Part shown: positions 17,667 to 26,419 of the stretch, one piece after another | Numbering within the stretch: the stretch's first letter is position 1 | Layout: the number at the start of each line of letters is the position of its first letter | From: Vibrio atlanticus | Lineage (GTDB): Bacteria; Pseudomonadota; Gammaproteobacteria; Enterobacterales; Vibrionaceae | Assembly: GCF_024347315.1 (NCBI RefSeq) | Contig: NZ_AP025460.1 | Location: 1,736,001 to 1,800,000 of the forward strand | DNA length: 64,000 bases | Reading direction: 5' to 3' | Notes under the pieces: generated by a model | Told to the model about the DNA's origin: nothing | Databases searched by the model: none | The model's input: only the letters and a program-made list of their open reading frames with translations | Made by a program: the position numbers and the translations under genes

Positions 17667-19108
17667 CAACACCTATCATTTAAGGTGTTTAGATCGCACA
17701 GTGTAGCGAGTCTTACTAAAACGAACGGTCCTATCTTTGGGCCGTTTTTGTTTTTCGGGCAAAATATAACGTTTCACTCGCTCTCTCATAGCTCGCAGCT
17801 TTTTGGGAACCGAACCTGGGGAGGCGATAGCACACCACATTAGCTCATCTTGAATATCTCGAAGTGCCATCGTAAAGCTTATCCTAAGTGGTGAGACTTC
17901 AGCCTCTTTTGCTATTCGGCTAATCTCCAGGCGGATTAAGTTATACGCGATAAGGATACCCCATATCTCTTGCTCTACACCCTCTACAGATTGACTGCGG
18001 AGCAGAATTTCATCGTCAAGCATGTCATGCTTAATCTCGCCATAACTATTCTCGATTTCCCACCTTTCGAAGTACACATCTAATAATGATTTTAAACTGT
18101 ATTTTCTATCTGTTAGAGAAGTCAGCAGCCCTTGTATATGATTGGGTTGTTGTTCACCATCATCGGGGTATAGAGCCAGCCTAGCTTTCCACGTTTCCGG
18201 GAGGCTCGGGTCTTGCTTTCTAGCTTGTGGAGAGACTTTCATCTCTACAATCAGATCTCGCCCATCATCATCGAGTTGCTCGATGGTTTCATATTTCACA
18301 TTCGACTTTATTGGCGTCATCCAGTGACTTGTCCCATGCTCTTGTTGCCAGTTAAGCATAAGTTCTGCGCTCAAGTAGCAACGGTCAAAAATGGTCAATG
18401 AATTCGGGACTGCTGATGAAATTAAATCTTTTGCATAGCTGATTTCACCTTTAGAACTTTCCCCAAAAGCCACATCATGAATAAGTCGACTCCGTAGTGA
18501 TGTGAGTGCGCACATTCGAACGATTGGATATTCAGTGTGCCTGTCTTTTCGGTAGTAAACATATTGATAATGCTCAGCTAAGCTTGGATTGTCGTGAGTT
18601 CTAAACTGTGTGCCATCGATTGAAAATAGGCTCAAACCATTCCATTTATCACCCGCATCTTCCGACTGTGTCCAGTGCTTTGCTGTGATTGAGAATAATG
18701 ACTTTAAAGGCTTAGCGGTGAGGCGTTTTCTTGCCTGAGGAATTGCACTAGGTGCAATTGTTTCACCCAATGAATTAGACAATTTGAGGTCGAGTTTATC
18801 GAGTACATCAGTAATCGGTCTATCTCGATATAGACCAATACCAACGACTAACCATACAACAAGTTCGGCAGGTAACTTTCTACGGCGCATGCTCGCTTTG
18901 TTCGTTTCAGATAAAGCTTGGTTTATCCAATCTAGCGGAAGGTCTTTTTGGAACAAAGAAAGAGATTCTGGATTAGCAAAATCGTCAACATCGATTAACC
19001 AGTGTGACAGCATAAAAAAATACCCTTAAACAAAAGTGCTTAAGGGTATTGTTAACCATCTGTAGGATCGTTCAACTGATCAGGAAAATGCTTAAATGAT
19101 CAGTGTTA
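17667..19108 (-). mobile_element. IS4-family insertion sequence, 1442 bp
   Basis: Terminal inverted repeats CAACACCTATCATTTAAG (left) and TAACACTGATCATTTAAG (right, minus strand) agree at 15 of 18 positions. The element carries one transposase gene and is flanked by a 10-bp direct repeat. It looks intact. Confidence 0.85.
17676..19013 (-). CDS. IS4-family DDE transposase
   Basis: 445 residues, full length. Family landmarks are an N-terminal DUF4372-like domain (LPAELVVWLVVGIGLYRDRP), the first catalytic Asp in SLFSIDGTQFRTHD, the second in SLTIFDRCYLSAE, and the Y-R-E-K signature around YFERWEIENSYGEIKHDML. It cuts and pastes its own element. The gene starts 95 bp inside the right end and stops nine bases from the left end. 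Confidence 0.93.
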   Translation of the reverse strand: MLSHWLIDVDDFANPESLSLFQKDLPLDWINQALSETNKASMRRRKLPAELVVWLVVGIGLYRDRPITDVLDKLDLKLSNSLGETIAPSAIPQARKRLTAKPLKSLFSITAKHWTQSEDAGDKWNGLSLFSIDGTQFRTHDNPSLAEHYQYVYYRKDRHTEYPIVRMCALTSLRSRLIHDVAFGESSKGEISYAKDLISSAVPNSLTIFDRCYLSAELMLNWQQEHGTSHWMTPIKSNVKYETIEQLDDDGRDLIVEMKVSPQARKQDPSLPETWKARLALYPDDGEQQPNHIQGLLTSLTDRKYSLKSLLDVYFERWEIENSYGEIKHDMLDDEILLRSQSVEGVEQEIWGILIAYNLIRLEISRIAKEAEVSPLRISFTMALRDIQDELMWCAIASPGSVPKKLRAMRERVKRYILPEKQKRPKDRTVRFSKTRYTVRSKHLK

Positions 19109-19226
19109 ACACTTAAGTGGGATTACACCGGAGGTAACATGTCTGATGATTCTTACTTCAGCGGTATCGCTCTAACTAAAAAACACTTTAGCGTTCATGC
19201 CGCAGACCAACATGGCAAAGCAATAC

Positions 19227-19922
19227 TTAGAAGTCAGTTACTCGGTCTAAATTACTAATCCCATACTCGTTTTTTATACGGGGCAATTCCTCATATGTAC
19301 TGATTACTTTAACTGCACCGCTTAGATCATTTTTACCATTAAAGCTATGCTTAACAGCAATGACGTCACAGCCACTAGATTTACCAGCACGAATACCCGC
19401 TGTGGAATCTTCAAACACAATTGTTTGGCCAGGTGAAGCCGCTAATCTACCAAGAGCTAAAGTATAGGCTTCAGGATCCGGTTTATGCTTAGTTACATGC
19501 TCCTGTGTGATAACAAGGTCAAAAGCATTCTCTAGCTGCAACGAGGTTAAAATATTATCAACCATCCATGTTGCTGCTGAACTAACAACTCCACACTTTT
19601 TCCCTGCTAGTTTTAACTGTTCTATGTAAGCCTTAGCCCCAACATTTAGCTCAAGATCATCATTGAGCATCTGTTCGTAATAAGCTCGAAAGTGGCAATT
19701 AAACTCTTCTAAGTCAGGAGCAATATTTGCATTTTCAAAAAAGTGACCCGTTACAACCTGCCAACTTTCCCCCATAACATCTTTGTAAATGTTGTGGTCT
19801 ACGTGTGCGCCATAATCTAAACAAGCTAATGCTAACGCTTTGCCCTTTAAAGGCTCTGAATTTACTAATGTTCCGTCCATATCGAACAGATAAACTTCGT
19901 AATCTTTCAATTCACTCTCCAT
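19227..19922 (-). CDS. HAD hydrolase, beta-phosphoglucomutase-like
   Basis: 231 residues. Motif I DMDGTLVNSEP holds the nucleophile Asp, motif II is VVSSAATW, and motif III/IV is VTKHKPDPEAY...VFEDSTAGIRAG. It probably removes phosphate from, or moves it on, a small sugar phosphate. Its last seven residues (LDRVTDF) and its stop codon are read from the IS1111-type remnant, so the native C-terminus was lost. The catalytic core is complete and activity is plausible. Confidence 0.85.
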   Translation of the reverse strand: MESELKDYEVYLFDMDGTLVNSEPLKGKALALACLDYGAHVDHNIYKDVMGESWQVVTGHFFENANIAPDLEEFNCHFRAYYEQMLNDDLELNVGAKAYIEQLKLAGKKCGVVSSAATWMVDNILTSLQLENAFDLVITQEHVTKHKPDPEAYTLALGRLAASPGQTIVFEDSTAGIRAGKSSGCDVIAVKHSFNGKNDLSGAVKVISTYEELPRIKNEYGISNLDRVTDF

Positions 19923-19951
19923 GTTATATTTTTCAAGCTCGTATAAGCCTA

Positions 19952-20060
19952 GTTAACTAGTGAAAAATGCAACCAAACTAATATGACTACCTTACCCACA
20001 AAAGCCGACCATTACAAAAGTGCCGAGCGTTTTGGAATCCAGTTAAACAATCTATTAGGT
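19952..20060 (-). repeat. attC-like site
   Basis: It starts GTTAACTAGTG and ends AAAGTGCCGAGCG, CAGTTAAACAATC, CTATTAGG beside the stop of the 20066 gene. The inner core has drifted from TTTGTTAGG. Confidence 0.6.
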
Positions 20061-20065
20061 GATGG

Positions 20066-20404
20066 CTACGATAGTAGGCAATAAAGTAGTGGCAACAAAC
20101 TAGCGAGCAATAAGCTGTGCCCAACAGACGTACTCTCTAATTTTGTCACAATGGTTGATTTAGCAGACTCGTTTTCAATTAACGAACTAGCAGAAACGCC
20201 AGCCATGTTACTAGGGTCACTATATCCGACCTTATGACCGGAAAAAGACAAAAGTGAACCCAGAGCAAGAAGAATTAGCATTGAATAGAACGCATAATCA
20301 CTAGAAAATGCTAGTTTCAAATAGCCTGTGAAATACTCGAAAGTAACCACAATTAGCAGTGCTAATAAATTTGATAGCACTATCAACCTTACGAATTTAA
20401 ACAT
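20066..20404 (-). CDS. Hypothetical small membrane protein
   Basis: 112 residues with three predicted helices: an N-terminal one (LIVLSNLLALLIVVTFEY), a second (YAFYSMLILLALGSLLSF) and one near the C-terminus (LLLASLLPLLYCLLS). A polar linker lies between. AGAGGGA precedes the ATG closely. Cassette gene with no recognised family. Confidence 0.6.
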   Translation of the reverse strand: MFKFVRLIVLSNLLALLIVVTFEYFTGYLKLAFSSDYAFYSMLILLALGSLLSFSGHKVGYSDPSNMAGVSASSLIENESAKSTIVTKLESTSVGHSLLLASLLPLLYCLLS

Positions 20405-20428
20405 ATTCCCTCTGATACTAATAGAACA

Positions 20429-20522
20429 GCTAACGTCCCAATAAACGGTGAGTGTACGTGTGCCATAATGAAGCGAAACGGAATCGGCACACGCTTATGA
20501 ATCCGACTTAACTGCTTTGTGA
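20429..20522 (-). repeat. attC-like site with CGTGTGCC stem
   Basis: GCTAACGTCCCAATAAACGG at the low end is the outer core. CGTGTGCC (20457-20464) pairs with GGCACACG (20486-20493). The high end reads CTTAACTGCTTTGTGAAC next to the methyltransferase stop. Confidence 0.6.
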
Positions 20523-21317
20523 ACTGGCTTTTCTAGCGATCACTAAACCATGATTACTTGATCCCAAAAGGCTTGCTTCGTCGCAATTTGCTAAATGATA
20601 ATCTAACCATGTCTGATATTGAGATGGCGTAAAGTTATTAACACCGTTAGATATGTAACGTCCAAATCCATCTGTTGCTGCGTGTCCAATTACATTAAAC
20701 CCATTTTTGTTTACAAGATTTTCAATTTCACTAGGCGTTGCGAAATACCCGACCTTGAAAAAACTATCGGCTTTAGCGTTTGATACCGTGCCATGTTTAT
20801 TTAACTCTAGAAGCACCTCCGGAGTGACTAGCTCTGGAAATTGTTGGGCAAACATACCAGCGACAAAGAAACGTGAAATATAGGCTATGGCTAGTACACC
20901 ATTTGGCTTTAAAATCCTTAGTGCTTCATTAACCGCAAGCTCTCTTTCATGCAGAGTTTTTAGGTGGTACAAGGGCCCAAGAATTACACAAACGTCTTGA
21001 GAACTACTTTCGATAAATGACACATCACAAGCATTACCCTCAAACACTTTTAACTCAAGACCTTCAGATTTTACTTTAGTATTTAAAATCTTCACTTGGT
21101 CAGGCGCAAGTTCTACTGCTGTAACATCACAACCTAATTTTGCAAAATGTAAGGAATAGCGCCCCGTTGCCGCTCCTAACTCACATACTGATTTTCCTTT
21201 AAGTAAATAAGGTGTGAGTTTATGTATCGTAGTATCAAACTCTAGCTGAGCGATATATTGCCGAGTTAGCCTTTCATCTTCGTTTGCACCCGTATATTGG
21301 GCTATCAATTCTTCCAT
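20508..21317 (-). CDS. SAM-dependent methyltransferase (class I)
   Basis: 269 residues. The Rossmann motifs are clear: SVCELGAATGRYSLHFAKLG for SAM binding, VTAVELAPDQV, GNACDV, and VCVILGPLYHLKTLHERELAVNEALRILKPNG. It resembles the UbiE/Methyltransf_11-type enzymes that act on small molecules. The acceptor is unknown. AAAAGGGA lies upstream of the ATG. It is a cassette between two attC-like sites. Confidence 0.82.
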   Translation of the reverse strand: MEELIAQYTGANEDERLTRQYIAQLEFDTTIHKLTPYLLKGKSVCELGAATGRYSLHFAKLGCDVTAVELAPDQVKILNTKVKSEGLELKVFEGNACDVSFIESSSQDVCVILGPLYHLKTLHERELAVNEALRILKPNGVLAIAYISRFFVAGMFAQQFPELVTPEVLLELNKHGTVSNAKADSFFKVGYFATPSEIENLVNKNGFNVIGHAATDGFGRYISNGVNNFTPSQYQTWLDYHLANCDEASLLGSSNHGLVIARKASSQSS

Positions 21318-21338
21318 TGGTCAACATCCCTTTTGCCA

Positions 21339-21402
21339 GTTAGCGCTGCGTTAAGTAGCTGACAACGCAACCACTACACAGTCGACTTAAATTTGTTATT
21401 AG
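21339..21402 (-). repeat. attC-like site, compact
   Basis: It runs from GTTAGCGCTGCGTTAAG to GTCGACTTAAATTTGTTA, with AGCTGACAACGCAACC between. At 64 bp it is the size of a short Vibrio attC. The neighbour on its high side is an IS1111-type remnant. Confidence 0.6.
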
Positions 21403-21410
21403 AACGATAC

Positions 21411-21560
21411 TTAAAGGTATCGCCCTAACTAAAAACCGCTTTAGTCTTCATGCCGTAGACCCAGGTGGTAAAGTTATACTTCAGAAGTCAGTAACTCGCT
21501 ATAACCTACTGACTACAATAGCAAATATGCCACTCATGCGTATAGGCGTTGAAGCGAGTA
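21411..21560 (+). mobile_element. IS1111/IS110-type transposase remnant
   Basis: It encodes GIALTKNRFSLHAVDPGGKVIL, then LLTTIANMPLMRIGVEAS, and breaks into a repeated AGCGAGTAGCGAGTAGCG stretch and a stop. This matches residues 18-65 of the 25356 copy. Both ends of the element are gone. Confidence 0.7.
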
Positions 21561-21633
21561 GCGAGTAGCGAAAAATAGCTAGCTGGTCTATAAAATTGCT
21601 ATCGCTTGTTATAAGCGAACTAGCTTGACCGTA

Positions 21634-21891
21634 TTACTTATTTTTATTGTTCAGCCCAGACTCTAGTGCTGCTGCCTTAGTTTTAGCTGACTCTTCATAA
21701 GCATTAAATACATCGCTATTTTTACGACCGCTAAAGTGCAGAAAACTATGAATAATAAGCATAAAGAAGGATATCAACACAACAAATATGGGCGCTAAAC
21801 CTAACCCATCAATGTTCGTTGACAAAAGACCTAGAACAAAAAATACACTCGATATAAGTGCAACCGATTTGCTGCGAGATGATGAGCCCAT
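21634..21891 (-). CDS. Hypothetical small membrane protein
   Basis: 85 residues with two hydrophobic helices (SVALISSVFFVLGLLS and LGLAPIFVVLISFFMLIIHSF), then a charged tail rich in Ala, Glu and Lys that may form a coiled coil. The start is an ATG at 21891. Its attC appears as CTTGTTATAAGC just after the stop. No family was recognised. Confidence 0.5.
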   Translation of the reverse strand: MGSSSRSKSVALISSVFFVLGLLSTNIDGLGLAPIFVVLISFFMLIIHSFLHFSGRKNSDVFNAYEESAKTKAAALESGLNNKNK

Positions 21892-21978
21892 AAGTAACCC
21901 GCTTTACATAACTAAAGAAAGAATATTACTGAGAACCTTTTACGCATACTTTGAAATACTTAACAAATGCAATAGCTT

Positions 21979-22100
21979 ATAACGAAAAGTTAAAGCGTGA
22001 ACAACGCAATACCGAAGCTACTGAAAAAACCTTAATCACTAAAACCAACGCACAGTAAAAATGCCACGCGTTGCGAATCCTCCTTAAACAGTTTGTTAGC
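21979..22100 (-). repeat. attC site, well conserved
   Basis: It starts ATAACGAAAAGTTAAAGCG and includes ACAACGCAATACC. It ends AAAATGCCACGCGTTGCG, CCTTAAACAG, TTTGTTAGC beside the stop of the 22102 gene. This is the closest match to the Vibrio repeat in the window. Confidence 0.85.
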
Positions 22101-22101
22101 C

Positions 22102-22782
22102 CTAATAACGATCAGCGCCAATTGCAAAACAATACTGCTCTTTGAAAAATTGACTAATGTCAGTTTCTGGAAGACTAAACAGGATATCAGCAATAATCTC
22201 TGCGTAAGTCTTCCGTGACCAATTTATAAAAGATTCGCAGTTTAAGGCATTTATCCATGAATCATTAACTAGCGAGTCATCTATGTATTTCCTTTGAACT
22301 AAGTTTCTGATCACTTTTGGATAACTCTCTTTCAAAATTGACTTGTTATCACTACCAACTCTTAGTGGCTCTGTCTTTAGATGAACTAACAAGTTTCTGA
22401 TTTTTATGAGGTCACTAAAATCTTGAAATGGAGCCATTCCCATTTGATAAGGATTAACATCTAATTTAGCACTAATTTTTAGATACTTACTTGAGATAGG
22501 CTCTCTATTTTGTTCAAGCTTTTGAAGATAATTCATCAATTCGACTTCATCACTTGTAATTTCTAAGTACTCATTATCAACTCTAATAACACCATTTCTT
22601 AAGTTACGATTGACGCCTAGTTCGGACTCAAAAACTGACTTATACCAAGCTTGCAGATCATGTAAGAACGCTTCTAACGCAGCTCCAATTAGAACTGTAC
22701 AAACCATACCATCTTTATTCACACCTTCAATTTTCGTCTTATTTAACAAAGATATTGAGTGAAAAGGTATTAGTGTTTTCAT
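22102..22782 (-). CDS. Putative HEPN-domain protein
   Basis: 226 residues, largely helical. RNLLVH at residues 129-134 fits the RX4H signature of HEPN ribonucleases and is preceded by an Asp-rich DFSDLIKI helix, as is common in that fold. The N-terminus holds another long helix pair (TVLIGAALEAFLHDLQAWYKS). HEPN proteins often act as toxins or abortive-infection effectors; here that is inference. AGGAAGGA precedes the ATG. It is a free-standing cassette with no obvious antitoxin beside it. Confidence 0.6.
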   Translation of the reverse strand: MKTLIPFHSISLLNKTKIEGVNKDGMVCTVLIGAALEAFLHDLQAWYKSVFESELGVNRNLRNGVIRVDNEYLEITSDEVELMNYLQKLEQNREPISSKYLKISAKLDVNPYQMGMAPFQDFSDLIKIRNLLVHLKTEPLRVGSDNKSILKESYPKVIRNLVQRKYIDDSLVNDSWINALNCESFINWSRKTYAEIIADILFSLPETDISQFFKEQYCFAIGADRY

Positions 22783-22821
22783 AGTATTCCTTCCTAATTA
22801 TTAGTGGCAACGAGGGCTAAC

Positions 22822-23310
22822 GAATGACATAGATTCCCCCTTCCGAGGATCTGCCACACTTATGTGGTACTGAATTACACCGGAGGCACCATGTCTGATT
22901 ATTCTTATTTATGCGGAATCGAACTAGCTAAAAACCACTTTAGTCTTCATGCCGTAGACCCAGATGGTAAAGTTATATTCAGAAGTCAGTAACTCGCTAT
23001 AAACTACTGACTACAATAGCAAATATGCCGCTCATTGGTGTCGCTCCAATAACACGCGAAAGTGGACGCTACAAAGGTAAGCGCGTGATCCAAGGCGATC
23101 GAGCACAAGAACGCACGGTGTTATATATGGTAATGATGTCAGCCATGCAATGTAACCCCGATTCAAAGTAACTTATAATCGGCTTTTAGCTGCTGGAAAG
23201 CCTAAGAAGGTCGCAATAATCGCGTGTGTTCGAAAGATGGTTGTAACCGTTAACTCTATGCTGAGAGGTGGCGCCATGTGGAATGAAAATACAGCCAAAA
23301 GCTAATCATT
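22822..23310 (+). mobile_element. Chimeric IS110-family remnant
   Basis: The left end GAATGACATAGATTCCCCC follows ...GGCTAAC, just as in the 25314 copy. An ATG-started transposase opening (MSDYSYLCGIELAKNHFSLH) soon meets a stop. From about 23034 the sequence switches to the C-terminal part of a different IS110/IS116 subgroup (APITRESGRYKGKRVIQGD), itself full of stops. CGTTTGTTATA of the next cassette's attC remains at 23316-23326. Confidence 0.7.
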
Positions 23311-23333
23311 GACGCCATAGTCGTTTGTTATAT

Positions 23334-25145
23334 TTAATTGTCGGCTAAACCAATGATATGGAAATCAGCTCCAGAAGATCTAATAGCATTCTCGGCGCTG
23401 ACTAATAACACGTCTAACTGAGTTTTGATTTTGCTACCTGCACTATTTTGGTAAACGCTTTTCTGAGTGTGTGGTTGAACAACTACAACACGATTCTTAA
23501 CGTGCTTGTTATCTTTTAAACCCAGTAGAACTTTAAAGAAATCTTCTGCTTTTGCCTCAATTCCGTTATGCCAGCATCCCTTATGATCTGCATTGTCATG
23601 CCTTGCTTTCAGATCTTCAACGAGGACTTTCCTAGCTGTATACCTGAGGTTCTTAACAGCTTGGTTAAGTACAACGTCATGAGCACCTACGGATATTTTC
23701 CGAGATGTCTTATCAGATTTTGACGCTTTGACGTGAATTAACGATATTAGATGAAGTGAACCATGCTGAACATAATGAATGAAGTCGGCTTTTTCCCCTG
23801 CGCCATCATCACAATAAAGCCAACCTTGTGGCTTTTCTGTAGTATTAAATTCATTTGATGTTAGCCAGTTTCCACTCCAACATTTTTGTACCCAACAAAA
23901 TAGTGATTTTTCTTTACCAATATCTTTTAATGAAGGTTTTTGGGCATTTGCTCCAGGTTTTTCCTTTTTGATGTCGTACTTTTCAAAATCAGCCCATAAA
24001 AACTTGTCATATTCTACATCTTGATAACCAGTTCTGAATACCATGCCATTTACAACAGCATGTCCCGACTCAAACCAGCACTTAACAAGTTCAGGATAGA
24101 CAAACACTCGTTTATATAAGTCAAAGTACTTTTTAGTTAAAGGTGTTTCACTTTTTACTTTAAAGCTTACTTTATAGTCATCAACTTCAACTTCTACGCA
24201 TATATGTCCTACCTTTTTCCCTGAGTAGAAAATGTCGAGTGAAATGTCACTTTCAACGAAACTATTCACGAGTTCAACATGAAAGTCATACTGTAGTTTT
24301 TTTAACAGTTCTTTACGATGTTGCCCGTCTTCCTCTGGTAAAAAATCGTAATCTACGAGAGAAAAATCATATGGATTTTTTAAATCATCGGGCTTAGATA
24401 TTGGATAAGACAATATCCCGATAGGACTCTCTGATTCGACACTATTTATAGACAGTATGTCTAAGATTTCTAACACCCTGTTCTCAAAAGTGATCCAATC
24501 TTTACAAGGTCCACGCCATATTGACGATTTAAATGGATTAATTCCGACGGAGCTTTTTGATTTTGTTCCCCAAACTTCAGTGCGTACTGCTGACATCATA
24601 TACGACTGATCAATCAAAGGATCTAGAGTGTCTGCAACACTTTTACCACCTAAAACTTTGGAATCTGCTTTAAAGTTATCTCTACCGTGTATTCCCGATA
24701 GCCATAGCATTTTAATTTCGTCTTCGTTAATGAAATTGCCATTCAGCTTGCTAATTGGGATGGGGAAGAGGTTTGGTAAGCGCTTTTTCCCAAAAAACTC
24801 TCGGATAGTATCTTTTTTACCTTTTTCAGAGAAATAAAAAGCAAGGTGGTCTCTAACATTAAAGCTAACGAAGACATGGTGCTCTAGATCTTTAAGATCC
24901 AAACCTTTTGCCCAGCTAGGTTCCTTAGCGATTGTATATGATGTAATTTTTACTGTTCCTAGTTCTCCAACTTCATCGTTGATTGTTGAACCAACAGTCA
25001 TTTCATCAGAAGACTCTTCCTTCAATAATTGGAGAATCACTTCATGCACTGAGCATGATTTTTCCTTAGTTGATTTTGCGCCCAATAGGACAGATAAGTA
25101 GGGTGCTACATTATGTTTCTCAACTGCGATAGTATTACTTTCCAC
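23334..25145 (-). CDS. 603-aa protein with nuclease-like C-terminus, putative defence cassette
   Basis: A large protein for a cassette, with no membrane segments. Residues 1-440 match nothing I recognise. The C-terminal 160 residues hold CDDGAGEKADFIHY (residues 445-457) and LISLIHVKAS (466-475). This Asp...HxK pattern looks like a PD-(D/E)XK-type core with His in place of the acidic residue, and resembles a domain I recall at the ends of some large DEAD/DEAH helicases (not verified). Base composition is AT-rich. Nuclease activity and a phage-defence role are inference from this and from the HEPN neighbours. Confidence 0.5.
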   Translation of the reverse strand: MESNTIAVEKHNVAPYLSVLLGAKSTKEKSCSVHEVILQLLKEESSDEMTVGSTINDEVGELGTVKITSYTIAKEPSWAKGLDLKDLEHHVFVSFNVRDHLAFYFSEKGKKDTIREFFGKKRLPNLFPIPISKLNGNFINEDEIKMLWLSGIHGRDNFKADSKVLGGKSVADTLDPLIDQSYMMSAVRTEVWGTKSKSSVGINPFKSSIWRGPCKDWITFENRVLEILDILSINSVESESPIGILSYPISKPDDLKNPYDFSLVDYDFLPEEDGQHRKELLKKLQYDFHVELVNSFVESDISLDIFYSGKKVGHICVEVEVDDYKVSFKVKSETPLTKKYFDLYKRVFVYPELVKCWFESGHAVVNGMVFRTGYQDVEYDKFLWADFEKYDIKKEKPGANAQKPSLKDIGKEKSLFCWVQKCWSGNWLTSNEFNTTEKPQGWLYCDDGAGEKADFIHYVQHGSLHLISLIHVKASKSDKTSRKISVGAHDVVLNQAVKNLRYTARKVLVEDLKARHDNADHKGCWHNGIEAKAEDFFKVLLGLKDNKHVKNRVVVVQPHTQKSVYQNSAGSKIKTQLDVLLVSAENAIRSSGADFHIIGLADN

Positions 25146-25313
25146 CTAGCCTCCTCATCACAACAGCATACAAGCTATGCAATAGAGATTTAATATTTAT
25201 TTGATTAATACATTTATCACAAAGACCATTTAGTAGTTAGGGTAATTACACTATACGTTCAAAGATATGAATCAAATCACATTTAACATCAGGAGTCTGA
25301 AGACAAATATAAC
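25146..25313 (-). promoter_or_regulatory. AT-rich upstream region of the 603-aa gene
   Basis: About 170 bp between the start of the 23334 gene and the IS1111-type element. It is strongly AT-rich and probably holds the gene's own promoter, which would be unusual for a cassette. No exact -35/-10 pair is asserted. Confidence 0.35.
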
Positions 25314-25355
25314 GAATGACATGGATTCCCCCTTCCGAGGATCTGCCACACTTAT

Positions 25356-26408
25356 GTGGTACTAAATTGCACCGGAGGCACCATATCTGATTATTCTTAT
25401 TTCTGCGGTATCGACCTAGCTAAAAACCACTTTAGCCTTCATGCCGTAGACCAAAATGGTAAAGTCTTACTTCATAAGTCAGTAACCCGCTCTAAACTAC
25501 TGACTACAATAGCAAATATGCCACTCATGCGTATAGGCGTTGAAGCGTGTGGTGGCGCACATTATTGGGCAAGAACACTCAATAAACTCGGTCACAACAC
25601 CCGCATTATGGCTGTTAAATACGTGGTTCCTTATCGAACTAAAGGGAATAACGACCTTAATGATGCAGTAGCTATCTGCGAAGCTGTTCAGCGTCCATCT
25701 ACTCGCTTTGTGTCCATAAAATCCCCCGAGCAACAAGCCATCCTATCGGTACATAGAATAAGAGAGCATTGGGTTCGTGAACGAACCGCGCTTATGAATC
25801 GCATGCGTGCCCTGCTTTCTGAATTCGGATTAATCATTCCTGTTGGTCGCTCTTCATTGATGAAACACGCTCCCTTAATGCTTGAAGATGCAGAAAATTA
25901 ACTGCCACATCTCGCAAGAACGGTGATTGCCGATGCTTATCACCACCTTGGAGAATTGAATCAACGTATCGCCAATACTGAACAAGTCTTCGATTCTTTC
26001 GCCAAGGTCAGCACTAATGTTCAACGAGTGATGAAAGTTCGAGGCATTGGGCCGCAAACCACTACTGCGATACTTGCTTCGATAGGCAATGGCTCTCAAT
26101 TTGATAAAAGCCGTGATTTCTCAGCTTGGCTAGGACTCGTACCAAAACAATATTCGACGGGAGGAAAACCTCGGTTAGGTCGGATAACCAAACACGGCGA
26201 CAAATACTTACGAACACTATTAGTTCACGGGGCGAGGACCGTCATTGCCAACCTTGGCGACAAGCAAGATAAGTTAAGTCAGTGGTGCAGAGGCGTTCTA
26301 GAACGAAGAGGTATGAACCGAGCGATAGTGGCACTTGCCGCGAAGAACGCACGAATTATATGGTCGCTTTTACACAATCAAACAGAATACGAAAACTATG
26401 CTGCTTAA
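25356..26408 (+). pseudogene. IS110-family transposase, start codon lost and one nonsense codon
   Basis: Two open segments, 25356-25901 and 25923-26408, are in the same frame and separated by a TAA at 25899-25901, so a single protein of about 345 residues was broken by one base change. The N-terminal DEDD domain (YFCGIDLAKNHFSLHAVDQ, RIGVEACGGAHYWAR, NNDLNDAVAICEA) and the C-terminal Transposase_20 domain (VRGIGPQTTTAIL...SAWLGLVPKQYSTGGK) are present. The expected start after GGAGGCACC reads ATA at 25383, while the 22822 remnant has ATG there. A GTG at 25356 is a poor substitute. Confidence 0.88.
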
Positions 26409-26419
26409 GTAAAAAACTA

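Larger units (their letters stand above)
17623..19252 (+). mobile_element. IS1111/IS110-type remnant, split by an IS4-type element
   Basis: The left end at 17623-17666 (GAATAATATGGGCTCCCCC...) resembles the left end of the copy at 25314. The sequence resumes at 19119 with the transposase ribosome site and an ATG at 19139, coding for MSDDSYFSGIALTKKHFSVH before it breaks off near 19252. Only about 38 codons survive. The split is the IS4 insertion at 17667-19108. Confidence 0.75.
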
